22,125 nucleotides of DNA, taken from assembly GCA_002412925.1 (NCBI GenBank), contig DHVZ01000104.1:34092-56216 (forward strand), written 5' to 3'. The DNA is from Anaerolineales bacterium UBA5195. GTDB lineage: Bacteria > Chloroflexota > Anaerolineae > Anaerolineales > Villigracilaceae. The notes beneath the pieces were generated by a model. That model saw only the letters and a list, made by a program, of their open reading frames with translations, made no database searches and was not told where the DNA came from. Position 1 is the stretch's first letter. Every line of letters begins with the position of its first letter. Position numbers and translations under genes: made by a program. This document shows, in pieces, positions 12,546 through 21,109 of the stretch.

Positions 12546-14069
12546 ATGACACAGCCACCAAAGATCATTGAAATTAAGGGCCTAACAAAGCATTTCCCTG
12601 GCGTGACTGCCTTGAGTAATATCGACCTGGATATTAACCAGGGAGAAGTGCATGTGCTGGTTGGAGAAAACGGTGCAGGAAAATCCAGTTTAATCAAAAT
12701 CCTGTGTGGAATCTACCAACCAGACGAGGGGAAGATGCTTTATCGCGGGAACAAATATGCCCCTGTCAACACCCAGGATGCGATCAAAGCGGGTATTCGG
12801 GTGGTGTATCAGGAACTTAACCTGCTTTCTTACCTATCCATTGCCGAAAACATCTTTTTTGAACGGCTACCCTCCAAAGCAGGTTTAGTTGACTTTAACA
12901 AGTTGTATCGTGATGCAAAAAGCATGTTGGAAGAAGTAGGGTTAAAAACATCACCCCAAACCCCGGTCCATATGTTGGGCATTGCCCAAATGCAGTTGGT
13001 CGAAATAGCCAAGGCCTTATCTGGCGAAAGCAAGGTTTTGATCCTGGATGAACCAACTGCTACCCTGACATCCAAAGAAATCGAGCGCCTGTTTGAAATT
13101 ATTAAGCGCCTGAAACAAAAAGGCGTGACAATTATCTATATTTCCCATCGTTTGCAGGAAACCTTTGAAATTGGTGACAGAATCACGGTTCTTCGGAATG
13201 GTCTAAAGGTCGATACGCGCCTGACCAGCGAAGTAACCATCCCGGAAATTGTAAAGATGATGGTCGGGCGGGAGATGGCGTCCGAATATCCCTACCAGGC
13301 AAGTGTCGAGGTTGGCGCAGAAGTCTTTCGGGTTGATGAACTTATTTATAAAGGGAATGATAATCCGATCTCCTTTTCTGTTAAATCCGGTGAAATATTG
13401 GGTGTTGCCGGTCTGGTAGGGTCTGGAAGAACAGAAACCATGCGCGCCATTTTTGGCGCTGACCCCAAAAAATCTGGGAAGGTTATCCTGAATGGAAAAG
13501 AACTGGTGATCCACCAACCCAAAGATGCGGTTGAAGGCGGAATTTGCCTGCTAACCGAAGATCGAAAGGGACAGGGGCTGATTCTGGATATGACCTGCGA
13601 GGTAAATACTTCGTTAGCCAACCTGGCGGGGGTCTCTCGTTCAGGGTTGATGGAGTTCCGCAAAGAAGCCGAGGCGGCCGACAGGTATGTCGAAGAACTG
13701 GCAATCAAAACCCCCTCAACCAAAAAATGGGTCCGCTTCCTCTCCGGCGGGAATCAGCAAAAGGTGGTGCTGGCAAAATGGCTCTTCCGAAATTGCCGGG
13801 TACTGATCTTTGATGAGCCAACCCGTGGCATCGACGTAGGCGCCAAATACGAAATCTACATGTTGCTCTGGAAACTGGCCGAACAAGGAAAAGCCATTAT
13901 TGTGGTTTCTTCCGACTTGCCCGAACTGATGGGGATTAGCCACCGCATCGTGGTTTTCTCCAATGGCAAGATAGCGGGAGAGGTGATGCGCGATGATTTC
14001 GACCAGGAGAAAATACTCTCCATCGCCTACCGGGAATATATCAATATTGGCAATGGGAAGCAAAATTGA
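12546..14069 (+). CDS. rbsA: Ribose-type sugar ABC transporter, double ATPase subunit
   Basis: 507 aa with two fused nucleotide-binding domains. The first has Walker A GENGAGKS (40-47), Q-loop YQE (88-90), an atypical signature LGIAQMQLVEIAKAL (144-158), Walker B VLILDEP (164-170) and H-loop SHR (200-202). The second has a degenerate P-loop AGLVGSGRTET without lysine (288-298), signature LSGGNQQ (399-405) and Walker B VLIFDEPTRGID (419-430). This asymmetry is normal for the RbsA/MglA/XylG (CUT2) family. It energises sugar import at the inner face of the membrane with RbsC. It is 184 bp downstream of the binding-protein gene, separated by a stem-loop. Sugar specificity is taken from rbsD and rbsK nearby. 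Confidence 0.94.
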   Translation: MTQPPKIIEIKGLTKHFPGVTALSNIDLDINQGEVHVLVGENGAGKSSLIKILCGIYQPDEGKMLYRGNKYAPVNTQDAIKAGIRVVYQELNLLSYLSIAENIFFERLPSKAGLVDFNKLYRDAKSMLEEVGLKTSPQTPVHMLGIAQMQLVEIAKALSGESKVLILDEPTATLTSKEIERLFEIIKRLKQKGVTIIYISHRLQETFEIGDRITVLRNGLKVDTRLTSEVTIPEIVKMMVGREMASEYPYQASVEVGAEVFRVDELIYKGNDNPISFSVKSGEILGVAGLVGSGRTETMRAIFGADPKKSGKVILNGKELVIHQPKDAVEGGICLLTEDRKGQGLILDMTCEVNTSLANLAGVSRSGLMEFRKEAEAADRYVEELAIKTPSTKKWVRFLSGGNQQKVVLAKWLFRNCRVLIFDEPTRGIDVGAKYEIYMLLWKLAEQGKAIIVVSSDLPELMGISHRIVVFSNGKIAGEVMRDDFDQEKILSIAYREYINIGNGKQN

Positions 14070-14081
14070 GGAAAACAAACC

Positions 14082-15056
14082 ATGAATGCAAAGAAAATCA
14101 TCTCCCTGTTGTTACGTGAAGCGGGTATCGGGCTGGCGCTCTTGCTGTTGTGCATCGTTTTTACTATTGCAGCCCCACGTTTTGCCTCGGGCACCAATAT
14201 TACCAATATCCTGACGCAGATCAGCATCAACACGGTTATCTCCGTTGGTATGACTTTTGCCATCCTGTTAGGAGGAATTGACCTCTCGGTTGGATCAGTT
14301 CTGGCTCTGGCCACGATTATTGCAGGACAAATCATCACCAATCCATCCTATTCGGTGGGAACTGCGGTTTTCCTGGCAGTTCTGGGCAGCCTAGCAGTAG
14401 GTATGACTGCCGGTTTTCTGAATGGCTTTGTTTCCGAAAGATGGAAAATTCACCCCTTTATTACCACCCTGGGGATGCTCAATATCGCCCGCGGCGCAGC
14501 CTTGCAGGTCAGCCAATCCCGAACGATTTTTAACTTTCCTCCGGAATTCAATGCTTTTGGATCCTTGGACTTCTTTGGAATTCCCTTTATATTTATCATC
14601 GCTGTGACAGTGGTACTGGTGGGGCGCTTCATTCTAAACCAGACAGTCTTTGGACGCATGATTTACGCCATTGGAAACAACGAGGAAGCAGTACGCCTTT
14701 CGGGTCATACCCCGTCGTTGTATAAAATCCTGGCTTATGTTTTGTGTGGAGCCACTGTTGGCCTGGCGGCCATTATGTACATGCTGCGGTTGAATATCTC
14801 CAGCCCAATCCTGGGGGTTGGGTTCGAGTTGAAGGCAATCGCTGCCGTGGTCATTGGGGGCACCAGCATGAGCGGCGGGAAAGGTTCCATGATGGGCACT
14901 TTCCTGGGCGCTTGCATCATCGGTGTCCTGGATAATGGTCTGATCCTGATCGGTATGGGAGATTTTGCCCGCCAGATGGTGACCGGTTTGATCATTGTTG
15001 TGGCAGTGATCATTGACACCTACCGCGCAAAAATCAGTATCAAGACCGAGGCCTAA
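14082..15056 (+). CDS. rbsC: Ribose-type sugar ABC transporter permease
   Basis: 324 aa, starting 12 nt after rbsA with GAGG upstream. About ten hydrophobic helices. Typical CUT2 permease motifs are NITNILTQISINTVISVGMTF (40-60 region), LLGGIDLSVGSVLALATIIAG, LNGFVSERWKIHPFITTLGML, FGRMIYAIGNNEEAVRLSG and GFELKAIAAVVIGGTSMSGG (the ATPase-contacting EAA-like loop), then GKGSMMGTFLGACIIGVLDNGL. It forms the membrane channel as a homodimer with RbsA and the double-domain binding protein. It has normal length and intact motifs. Confidence 0.94.
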   Translation: MNAKKIISLLLREAGIGLALLLLCIVFTIAAPRFASGTNITNILTQISINTVISVGMTFAILLGGIDLSVGSVLALATIIAGQIITNPSYSVGTAVFLAVLGSLAVGMTAGFLNGFVSERWKIHPFITTLGMLNIARGAALQVSQSRTIFNFPPEFNAFGSLDFFGIPFIFIIAVTVVLVGRFILNQTVFGRMIYAIGNNEEAVRLSGHTPSLYKILAYVLCGATVGLAAIMYMLRLNISSPILGVGFELKAIAAVVIGGTSMSGGKGSMMGTFLGACIIGVLDNGLILIGMGDFARQMVTGLIIVVAVIIDTYRAKISIKTEA

Positions 15057-15071
15057 AAAAGAGGAAAAGCC

Positions 15072-15476
15072 ATGAAAAAGACCATTCTTATCAATTCAGA
15101 AGTATCTTATGCGATTGCCAGCCTTGGACACACAGACATGCTTGTGATCGCTGATGCCGGTCTCCCCATCCCTGCTGAAACAAAAAGAATTGACCTGGCG
15201 TTGACCCGAGGAATTCCCACTTTTTTCGATACATTGCGGGTTGTGTTGGAAGAAATGCACGTTGAAAAGGCCCTGGTCAGCGAAGAAGTGAAGACTGTCA
15301 GCCCTCAAATCTATGCAGCCATTTGCGCTCAATTAGGAGATATTCCTATTGAGGCAATCCCGCATAATGATTTTAAGATACTGACCGCTTCTGCAAAGGC
15401 AGTGATCCGCACTGGAGAGTTTACTCCTTACGCGAATGTCATTTTGATAGCAGGTGCATGGGGGTTTGGAGTATAA
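15072..15476 (+). CDS. rbsD: D-ribose pyranase
   Basis: 134 aa, starting 15 nt after rbsC with AGAGGAAA upstream. The family signature is clear: the N-terminal LNSEVSYAI-like ILINSEVSYAIASLGHTDML, with catalytic histidine 20 and aspartate 28 in VIADAGLPIP, and the C-terminal RTGEFTPYANVILIAG segment. RbsD interconverts beta-pyranose and beta-furanose forms of ribose, supplying the furanose that ribokinase uses. Its presence is the best evidence that this ABC system handles ribose rather than another sugar. Confidence 0.94.
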   Translation: MKKTILINSEVSYAIASLGHTDMLVIADAGLPIPAETKRIDLALTRGIPTFFDTLRVVLEEMHVEKALVSEEVKTVSPQIYAAICAQLGDIPIEAIPHNDFKILTASAKAVIRTGEFTPYANVILIAGAWGFGV

Positions 15477-15612
15477 GGAAATAAGTAGCGTCGGATAGTA
15501 ATAGGAACTGTAATTCTTCTGGCTGCTATGCTTGATTTGTAACGGGCGAAATTATTCGGCAAAACGGCACAATGATTAATTTTAGATAATTAGTTAAAAA
15601 GGAAATTTTCTC

Positions 15613-16536
15613 ATGAAACCTAAAATTGTAGTTGTTGGCAGCGCCAATACGGATATGGTAGTGCAGGTTCAGCATTTGCCCCAACCAGGCGAGACAGTGT
15701 TGGGCGGGGATTACATCCAATCGTTGGGCGGGAAAGGCGCAAATCAGGCTGTGGCGGCTGCGCGGTTGGGAGCAGACGTAACCTTTATTGCCCGCCTCGG
15801 GCAAGATGTCTTTGGGGATGTTTCGGCCGCTGCATATAAGGCAGAGGGGATTAATACCAAATATCTTGTTCGAGATGATAATACTCCATCAGGTGTGGCG
15901 ATCATCATGGTGAACCATTTCGCTGAGAATATTATTGCGGTCGCCCAGGGCGCAAATGCAAAATTATCTCCGGATGACGTTTTCGTGGCAGAAAGCGCTA
16001 TTCAAAAAGCAAATTGTCTGTTGGTACAGTTGGAAATTCCATTAGAAACGGTGCAGGCAGCAATCCAATTAGCTGTGAAGCATCATGTGCCGGTCATTTT
16101 GAACCCAGCTCCAGCCGCCAAACTCCCCCCTGCTTTGCTGGAGATGGCCGATTACCTGACTCCCAACGAGACCGAAGCAGCCATGCTGGCGGGCGAGCAT
16201 TCTGCCAGCCGTGCCATGGATGGAGCCTATTTGTTAAAATCAAAATTCAAAATCAAAAATCTCATTATCACTCTGGAAGAAAAAGGCGCGGCAATTGTTG
16301 GCTATCGCAATCAGATCGTGCCCTCGTATCCTGTCAAACCCGTTGACACAACTGGCGCAGGAGATGCCTTCAATGGCGCGTTGGCGGTGGCCTTGGCGCG
16401 GGAAGAAACGCTCTTTGATGCCGTGAAATTTGCTAATGCGGTTGCCGCACTAACAACTACTCGCCGCGGAGCGCAGTCTTCCCTACCTACCAGCGAGGCT
16501 GTGGATGCCTTTTTGAAGGATAATCAAGCCCGGTAA
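15613..16536 (+). CDS. rbsK: Ribokinase
   Basis: 307 aa, PfkB family. The N-terminal substrate site VVVGSANTDMVVQV (6-19), the GG motif region LGGKGANQAVAAARLGAD (38-55), NPAPAAKLP (164-172), the ribokinase segment YLTPNETEA (181-189) and the catalytic loop DTTGAGDAFNGALA (245-258; base aspartate 251) are intact. It phosphorylates ribose to ribose-5-phosphate in the cytoplasm, ending the pathway. The gene follows rbsD after a 136-nt gap with no clear promoter, and AAAAAGGAAA serves as ribosome site. An AT-rich stretch around residues 208-217 encodes LLKSKFKIKN, locally unlike the rest but in frame. Confidence 0.94.
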   Translation: MKPKIVVVGSANTDMVVQVQHLPQPGETVLGGDYIQSLGGKGANQAVAAARLGADVTFIARLGQDVFGDVSAAAYKAEGINTKYLVRDDNTPSGVAIIMVNHFAENIIAVAQGANAKLSPDDVFVAESAIQKANCLLVQLEIPLETVQAAIQLAVKHHVPVILNPAPAAKLPPALLEMADYLTPNETEAAMLAGEHSASRAMDGAYLLKSKFKIKNLIITLEEKGAAIVGYRNQIVPSYPVKPVDTTGAGDAFNGALAVALAREETLFDAVKFANAVAALTTTRRGAQSSLPTSEAVDAFLKDNQAR

Positions 16537-16631
16537 TATTATCAAAAAATCGGATAGACATTCGTTAGCGTGCCCCATGCCGTCTTTAATAAAGGGTTGG
16601 TACCAGACCAGTTTTCATTCTGCTAATTTCG

Positions 16632-16650
16632 CTACCCTTTCACAATTGAA
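16632..16650 (+). repeat. Short match to the leader of the HTH element
   Basis: CCCTTTCACAAT (16637-16648) also occurs exactly at the start of HTH-element copy 2 (near 21410-21421), and the preceding AT-rich bases are loosely alike. It lies 20 bp before the right tRNA-Glu repeat, so it may be a leftover end of the same element. Confidence 0.4.
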
Positions 16651-16667
16651 ACACATAACTAAAGAGC

Positions 16668-16683
16668 ATTCCTGTGGGGGCAC
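16668..16683. repeat. Right copy of the tRNA-Glu 3' end (candidate attachment site)
   Basis: ATTCCTGTGGGGGCAC is identical to 8074-8089, the T-stem-to-acceptor end of tRNA-Glu plus one flanking base. No other part of a tRNA is present here. It lies between rbsK and its terminator. A degenerate third version, TTCCCTTGAGGGCAC, lies at 8827-8841. Confidence 0.6.
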
Positions 16684-16699
16684 AGCATATAGACCATAT

Positions 16700-16735
16700 A
16701 GACCATATGGAACATAGATTCCATGTGGTCTTTTT
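16700..16735 (+). terminator. Rho-independent terminator after rbsK
   Basis: AGACCATATGGAA (16700-16712) pairs with TTCCATGTGGTCT (16719-16731), one T-G pair, 6-nt loop, then TTTTG. A nine-base direct repeat ATATAGACC lies just before it. It ends the plus-strand rbs transcript, facing the convergent response-regulator gene. Confidence 0.85.
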
Positions 16736-16749
16736 GTTTATGCCTTCTT

Positions 16750-17400
16750 TCATCCCAAACCCGCTTTCCGTGCCCGGATAATGGCTTGCGCTCGATCCAC
16801 AACCTGTAATTTGCCGAATATATTTGAGACATGGTTGCGCACGGTCTTCTGACTGATCACCAGGGTTGCGGCAATTTCAGTGTTGCTCAAACCTCGCGCA
16901 AGCTGGTCAAGTACTTCGCGTTCGCGCTCGGTGAGTTCGGGGAATGGAGGGGCAGACTCGGAATGGGTCTGGGTGAATAAATTGATCAGCCTCCGCGCAA
17001 TGCCAGGCCCAAACAACGCTTCGCCGTTTCGGACCGAGTGGATGGCGCGCAGAATTTCAGCCTGATCAGCCCCCTTGAGTAAATAGCCGCGTGCTCCCGC
17101 GCGCATGGCAGCAAAAACCGAATCATCATCCTCAAACATGGTCAAGATGATTACGCCAATGTGCGGGCTGGACTGATGAATGCGCCGGGTGGCCTCAATC
17201 CCGTTCACACCCGGCATTTGAAGATCCATCAGGATCACATCGGGCTGAACCCGGGCGGCTTCCCGGATTGCATCTTCACCGTTGGCCGCTTCGCCAGTGG
17301 CTTCCATCCCAGGGATCGAATTAAGCAGGGCGCGCAAACCTTCACGGAAAGGGGTGTGGTCGTCAACAATTAATACGCGGGTGGTATCAGAGTTCGTCAC
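16750..17400 (-). CDS. NarL/LuxR-type response regulator
   Basis: 216 aa from GTG 17400, which overlaps the end of the kinase gene by 14 nt and has GAGGT upstream. The frame extends further, but that part is antisense-like sequence over the kinase. Receiver domain: acidic pair D13-D14, phosphoacceptor D59 (VILMDLQMPG), and K109 (YLLKG). C-terminal LuxR HTH: LTEREREVLDQLARGLSNTE (156-175), then QKTVRNHVSNIFGKL (184-198). It should be phosphorylated by the adjacent kinase and bind DNA as a dimer. The overlap means translational coupling. Its targets are unknown; the cytochrome genes upstream are candidates. Confidence 0.93.
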   Translation of the reverse strand: MTNSDTTRVLIVDDHTPFREGLRALLNSIPGMEATGEAANGEDAIREAARVQPDVILMDLQMPGVNGIEATRRIHQSSPHIGVIILTMFEDDDSVFAAMRAGARGYLLKGADQAEILRAIHSVRNGEALFGPGIARRLINLFTQTHSESAPPFPELTEREREVLDQLARGLSNTEIAATLVISQKTVRNHVSNIFGKLQVVDRAQAIIRARKAGLG

Positions 17401-19474
17401 TTGTAACCTCGCTGGGCAAATGGACAGAGACGTGGACGCCGCCGCCAGACCTGGAATGGATCGCGAAGGTGCCGCCCAATTCGGCAGCCCGCTCGCGCAT
17501 GGAGAACATACCAACGCCGCTGTGCGTCCTCTCCGGCAGGCCGAGTCCATTATCTTCAACTTCAATCGACAGTCCGCCGTTGAAACTCAAGCGAACCTCG
17601 CATTCGGTTGCAGTGGAGTGCTTCGAAACATTGGCCAGCGCCTCGCAGACGATACGGTAGGCGGCCACCTCGACGGCTGCCAATAATTTTGGAAATTCGC
17701 CGCTGCTCATAATTCGCACCGCTAATCCGGCGCGCAGGTGATTGGCGGAATACTCTTCAAGGGCAGATAATAAACCAAGTTCATCCAATGCTGGCGGGCG
17801 CAGGTTGTAAACCAGGCGGCGGATATCTTCAATAGCGGACTGTGTCTGGGATTTTAATTCCCCCAGCAGTGCCTCGGTTTTTCCAGGGTCCCGTTTCAGT
17901 TGGTTGCGGGCGGCATCCAGTTTCAAAGTCAGGCTGGCCAGGGTTGGGCCAAGGCCGTCATGCAGGTCCCGCCGCAAGCGGCGGCGTTCTTCTTCGCGAG
18001 CCGTCACCAACCGTTCGCGCGAGCGCTGTAGGTCGCGCGTCAACTGCACGGCGTAGGCGGCGGCGCTCACTTGGCGGGCGATATTTTCCAACAGGGATTT
18101 TTCGCCAGGCGTGAAAGAGGCTTCGCCCGCGCGCCTGGCGATGACGATCCGTCCGATCGTTTCGGCCTGGTAATTTAGCGGGAATAGTTCGCAGGCCAGG
18201 TCCGAAACGGGCGGGCTGCCATAGTCTGCGGCCAGGACGAATTCTGCACTTTCCTTGAGCAGGATCGCGACATAAGGTAGACGCAGAGCCTGGGAGATGG
18301 ATTCGACAATCGTCGGGAGGATCGAATCCGGCGCGACGGTGGTTTCAAGGCGTTCCCCTAATCTTGTCAGAACCGAAATGGGGTTATCCCGTTCACCGTA
18401 GATCAGGCGGTTGACTGCGCGCTGCAGACCCTCGCGCAGCGGTTGGAACAGTACCGCGATCAAACTCGTTGCCAGCAAGGAGACGAAAAGATTGCCACTG
18501 GATTGAAAGAGTGTGCTGAACCCGCCAACGATCAGGATATAAAGGCTGATGATGCTGGCCGTCAAGGTGCCATAGACCAGCGTGCGGCTGAGGAGGAGGT
18601 CAATATCCCACAGGCGGTAACGCAGGATCGCGATGGCGAAGGAAAGCGGCAAAATCATCTGCGCGATGAACCAGCCAAGCTGGCTGAGGGATGACCACCA
18701 AGGCTTCAACGCGTCCACCGGCAGGTTTTGGAGAACATAATATGGAATGGAGATGATGATGGAAAACGCCAGCCAGATAACTACTCCGTAGAGAAACCAT
18801 TTGGTTTGCTGACGTTCCTGCATAGTGGAAACATAGCGGTAGCGGTAGATCTGTGCGTATACGCCGAGGCTGACAAAGAGATAGTATCCGCCGCCAGCCA
18901 GGATGGAGAGAGGGGTCTTGAAGCTGAACAAATCGGATGGCGGCAGATAAAAGCCCAGGGGAATGTAAATCAAGCTTGCCAGAGCTATCCAAAGCGACCA
19001 GCGCGGGACAAAACGCCCACTAGGGAACAGGCAGAAGATGAACATGAAAGGCGTTGTAAACAGTGCGGACTGGAGGGCAACGACTGAAGAATAAAACTCC
19101 CCAGGTTGAAAAGCACTCAGCGCTTCCAATGGTCCGCCCATGATGACGCCGTAGCCCAGAAGGTAAAACGAAACAAAGACCGCCATCATTTCCGTTCGTT
19201 TACGCTGGAACAGGAGGGCAGCCAATCCGATCGAAAGGCAGGCTGTCATCAGGGATGCCAGCGCACTCGCGAATTGTACAACCTGCAGATAAACCGGCGA
19301 AGCATCCACCAGTTCGAATTGGGGATTGGAGGCAAAGCGGGCATAACCGGGCAGGGAAGCGATCAAGATTGCGATGGCAACGATCAGCAGCATAGCCCAC
19401 AGGATATCCACCAGCTTGCGCCGTTGGGTCTTCTGAAAACCTGTGAGATTCCGAGGGTCTTGTTCGCCGGTCAT
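17387..19474 (-). CDS. Membrane sensor histidine kinase (NarL type) with GAF domain
   Basis: 695 aa from ATG 19474. The frame reaches 19609, but the upstream part overlaps the previous gene and is not protein-like. About eight TM helices occupy residues 20-340, with short loops and no large external domain. Then come a GAF-like domain (about 365-475), a coiled coil (QRSRERLVTAREEERRRLRR) and the HisKA_3 H-box RRDLHDGLGP, with phosphoaccepting histidine 505. The N-box EALANVSKHS (611-620) and the G box EDNGLGLPE follow. This is the LiaS/NarX-like two-component class and pairs with the overlapping response regulator. The signal is probably sensed in the membrane or by GAF; the nature of the ligand is unknown. 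Confidence 0.92.
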   Translation of the reverse strand: MTGEQDPRNLTGFQKTQRRKLVDILWAMLLIVAIAILIASLPGYARFASNPQFELVDASPVYLQVVQFASALASLMTACLSIGLAALLFQRKRTEMMAVFVSFYLLGYGVIMGGPLEALSAFQPGEFYSSVVALQSALFTTPFMFIFCLFPSGRFVPRWSLWIALASLIYIPLGFYLPPSDLFSFKTPLSILAGGGYYLFVSLGVYAQIYRYRYVSTMQERQQTKWFLYGVVIWLAFSIIISIPYYVLQNLPVDALKPWWSSLSQLGWFIAQMILPLSFAIAILRYRLWDIDLLLSRTLVYGTLTASIISLYILIVGGFSTLFQSSGNLFVSLLATSLIAVLFQPLREGLQRAVNRLIYGERDNPISVLTRLGERLETTVAPDSILPTIVESISQALRLPYVAILLKESAEFVLAADYGSPPVSDLACELFPLNYQAETIGRIVIARRAGEASFTPGEKSLLENIARQVSAAAYAVQLTRDLQRSRERLVTAREEERRRLRRDLHDGLGPTLASLTLKLDAARNQLKRDPGKTEALLGELKSQTQSAIEDIRRLVYNLRPPALDELGLLSALEEYSANHLRAGLAVRIMSSGEFPKLLAAVEVAAYRIVCEALANVSKHSTATECEVRLSFNGGLSIEVEDNGLGLPERTHSGVGMFSMRERAAELGGTFAIHSRSGGGVHVSVHLPSEVTSDEL

Positions 19475-19481
19475 CAAAGAT

Positions 19482-19487
19482 AGTATA
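19482..19487 (-). promoter_or_regulatory. -10 element suggesting a leaderless kinase start
   Basis: TATACT on the minus strand (19487-19482), eight nt before the A of ATG 19474. That ATG has no ribosome site, so a leaderless message is likely. The -35 region (GGCGCA) is poor. Confidence 0.4.
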
Positions 19488-19518
19488 GTCTTATTCCCAT
19501 ATCGTGCGCCAGTCTTGG

Positions 19519-20130
19519 TTATCTTGCGCCGTTTGATAAGAACAGGCGTCCCAGCCAGATGCACCAGAGGGGGTAAAGGGTCAGGTATCCCAGGGAGCCT
19601 GTCCACCAAATCAGATTGACGACGGTTGTTTCGTATTCCTGGAAGTCAATCCCACGAAAGATCCCGGGAATTGCCACCAGACCCAGCGCCAGGATCACTG
19701 CACTAATCAATCCAAAAATGATCAGGCCTCCAGGCAGGGAATGATCCCGCTGGCCGGAGTAATTCAATCCGAGCAGCCACAAGCCAATCATGGCATTCCC
19801 CACCGCCATGTAGAGTCCTGATAGAAACCAGCCCTTGAGACCTGTGATGGCAAGGGTCGAGCCAACCAGGACAAGGATCGCACCCAAGATCGCGAACCCG
19901 AGCCCAGCCTGGCTGATGAGCGGTGACTGCGCGTAATGCCCCGGAAATAATTTCAACGCTAACACCACGCTCAAAATCGCCGCCAGACCGATGAAAATGT
20001 CATTCAGGGTGCCAAAGGGTTGGCCAACGGTAAAGAATAAGATGATGAAGGCAAAGGCCAGCCAGCCCGCAATCCCTGCTGCAACAGCCGCCCAACCAGC
20101 GGTGAATGAAGGCAAGATGTCAATTGTCAT
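19519..20130 (-). CDS. Six-TM membrane protein, function unknown
   Basis: 203 aa with AGGAGA before ATG 20130. About six hydrophobic helices: AAVAAGIAGWLAFAFIILFF, LNDIFIGLAAILSVVLAL, GLGFAILGAILVLVGSTLAI, LSGLYMAVGNAMIGLWLL, LIIFGLISAVILALGLVAI and WWTGSLGYLTLYPLWCIWLG. No catalytic motif or cofactor ligand set stands out. It starts 39 nt after the cytochrome c gene and ends 44 nt before the kinase start, all on one strand, so these genes probably form one transcript. A role in electron transfer or sensing with the cytochrome is possible but unsupported by motif. I do not recognise the family. Confidence 0.75.
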   Translation of the reverse strand: MTIDILPSFTAGWAAVAAGIAGWLAFAFIILFFTVGQPFGTLNDIFIGLAAILSVVLALKLFPGHYAQSPLISQAGLGFAILGAILVLVGSTLAITGLKGWFLSGLYMAVGNAMIGLWLLGLNYSGQRDHSLPGGLIIFGLISAVILALGLVAIPGIFRGIDFQEYETTVVNLIWWTGSLGYLTLYPLWCIWLGRLFLSNGAR

Positions 20131-20169
20131 GGTTTCTCCTGTTGTAAAAGATACTTTCCAACTGAGAGA

Positions 20170-21060
20170 CTACTGCGTGGATCGTGATCTCAAGTAGAGC
20201 CAGATGGCCTTGAGCTGGTCATCGCTCAGGTTGCGGAATTGTTTCCAGGGCATGAATTCAGTCAGGAGATGGCCTGAAGGAGACGTACCCGTGCGGAGCG
20301 TCCGGATAAAATCCGCTTCGGACCAAAAAGCCACTTCACTTCCCGCGACCAGACCCGGCACGGCAGGCGCGGCAGGGTTCGGGGGATTTTTTACCCCGGT
20401 CAGTTCCTCACCGTGGCACATCCGGCAGCCATTGACTTCAACCAGATACTCACCGTATGCGACAGTCGGACCCTCTACGGGGACGGAAGCGCGCGCGGCG
20501 CTGTGGTTGATATTTTCCGCTTCGAGGACACTGCCAAAGGCACCCGCGCCGACCAGGATTTTCCCGAAAGGTGCAAATTTAGGCTCGGGCCATTCTTTAT
20601 CGACGGGAGGCAGCGCTTTCAGGTAGGCGATGATGTCGCCCAGGTCGCGGTCACTGAAATGATAGAAGTCATTGGACGGCATGATAATGAGCGACCGGCC
20701 TTCGGGGTTAATTCCATGCCGGATGGCGCGCACCCAATCTGCATCCGTGAACTCGCGCCCCGCACCGCCGAGACCTGGCGTCAGATTGCGAGCTGGTATT
20801 GCTCCGATCAGCGGGTCTACCAAGAAGGCGGTCCCCGCCAGGTCGCTGCCGTGACAATGGATGCAATCGCCGCTTGCCACCCATTGTTTGCCGCGTGCAA
20901 TCGAGGCGGCATCAACGGGGATGATGATTTTTTCAACTTCGATAGAGTAAGTCTTGTTCAATTGAATATTGGCTTTGATGGTCGCTCCCAGTCCAGCCAA
21001 CAGGATCAATCCAACCAGGCTGCCAAGGCCAATGCCCAGCCATTTAAAAAAACTTCGCAT
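20170..21060 (-). CDS. Di-heme cytochrome c, membrane-anchored
   Basis: 296 aa from ATG 21060, chosen because GAGGAG lies 6 nt upstream; the frame extends 17 codons further without a ribosome site. An N-terminal anchor WLGIGLGSLVGLILLAGLGA is followed by two c-type domains facing outward. Heme 1: CIHCH (66-70) with probable distal Met 127 in IIMPSNDFYHFSD. Heme 2: CRMCH (212-216) with Met 270 in FMPWKQFRNLSD. The pattern resembles the cytochrome c subunits of bacterial alcohol/aldehyde dehydrogenases and other periplasmic oxidoreductases, but no dehydrogenase gene is present here. It heads the minus-strand cluster that ends in the two-component system. Confidence 0.9.
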   Translation of the reverse strand: MRSFFKWLGIGLGSLVGLILLAGLGATIKANIQLNKTYSIEVEKIIIPVDAASIARGKQWVASGDCIHCHGSDLAGTAFLVDPLIGAIPARNLTPGLGGAGREFTDADWVRAIRHGINPEGRSLIIMPSNDFYHFSDRDLGDIIAYLKALPPVDKEWPEPKFAPFGKILVGAGAFGSVLEAENINHSAARASVPVEGPTVAYGEYLVEVNGCRMCHGEELTGVKNPPNPAAPAVPGLVAGSEVAFWSEADFIRTLRTGTSPSGHLLTEFMPWKQFRNLSDDQLKAIWLYLRSRSTQ

Positions 21061-21109
21061 GAGAATCTCCTCTGTTTTCACCAAAGATAAGGGGTGAAAG
21101 ATTTGATTC

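Larger units (their letters stand above)
8074..16683. mobile_element. Candidate genomic island between tRNA-Glu 3' end and its repeat
   Basis: ATTCCTGTGGGGGCAC occurs at 8074-8089 (3' end of tRNA-Glu) and again, unchanged, at 16668-16683. Between them lie an excisionase-type HTH gene, a beheaded ORF, a truncated IS3-family element and the whole ribose operon, whose terminator follows the right repeat. tRNA 3' ends are classic attachment sites. No integrase gene is visible, so the element would be decayed or mobilised in trans. A 16-nt chance match specifically to a tRNA end is unlikely but cannot be excluded. Confidence 0.4.

Noticed and set aside
16691..16709. Tandem ATATAGACC units as a possible CRISPR or iteron array
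   Set aside because: Only two 9-base units directly beside a terminator; no spacers and no cas or replication genes.
17401..17565. N-terminal extension of the response regulator
   Set aside because: The 55 residues lie wholly over the kinase coding region, rich in S/A/P/R; GTG 17400 with GAGGT gives a normal receiver domain start.
19475..19609. N-terminal extension of the kinase
   Set aside because: Overlaps the upstream membrane-protein gene and is proline/basic rich; ATG 19474 after a -10 element is the better start.
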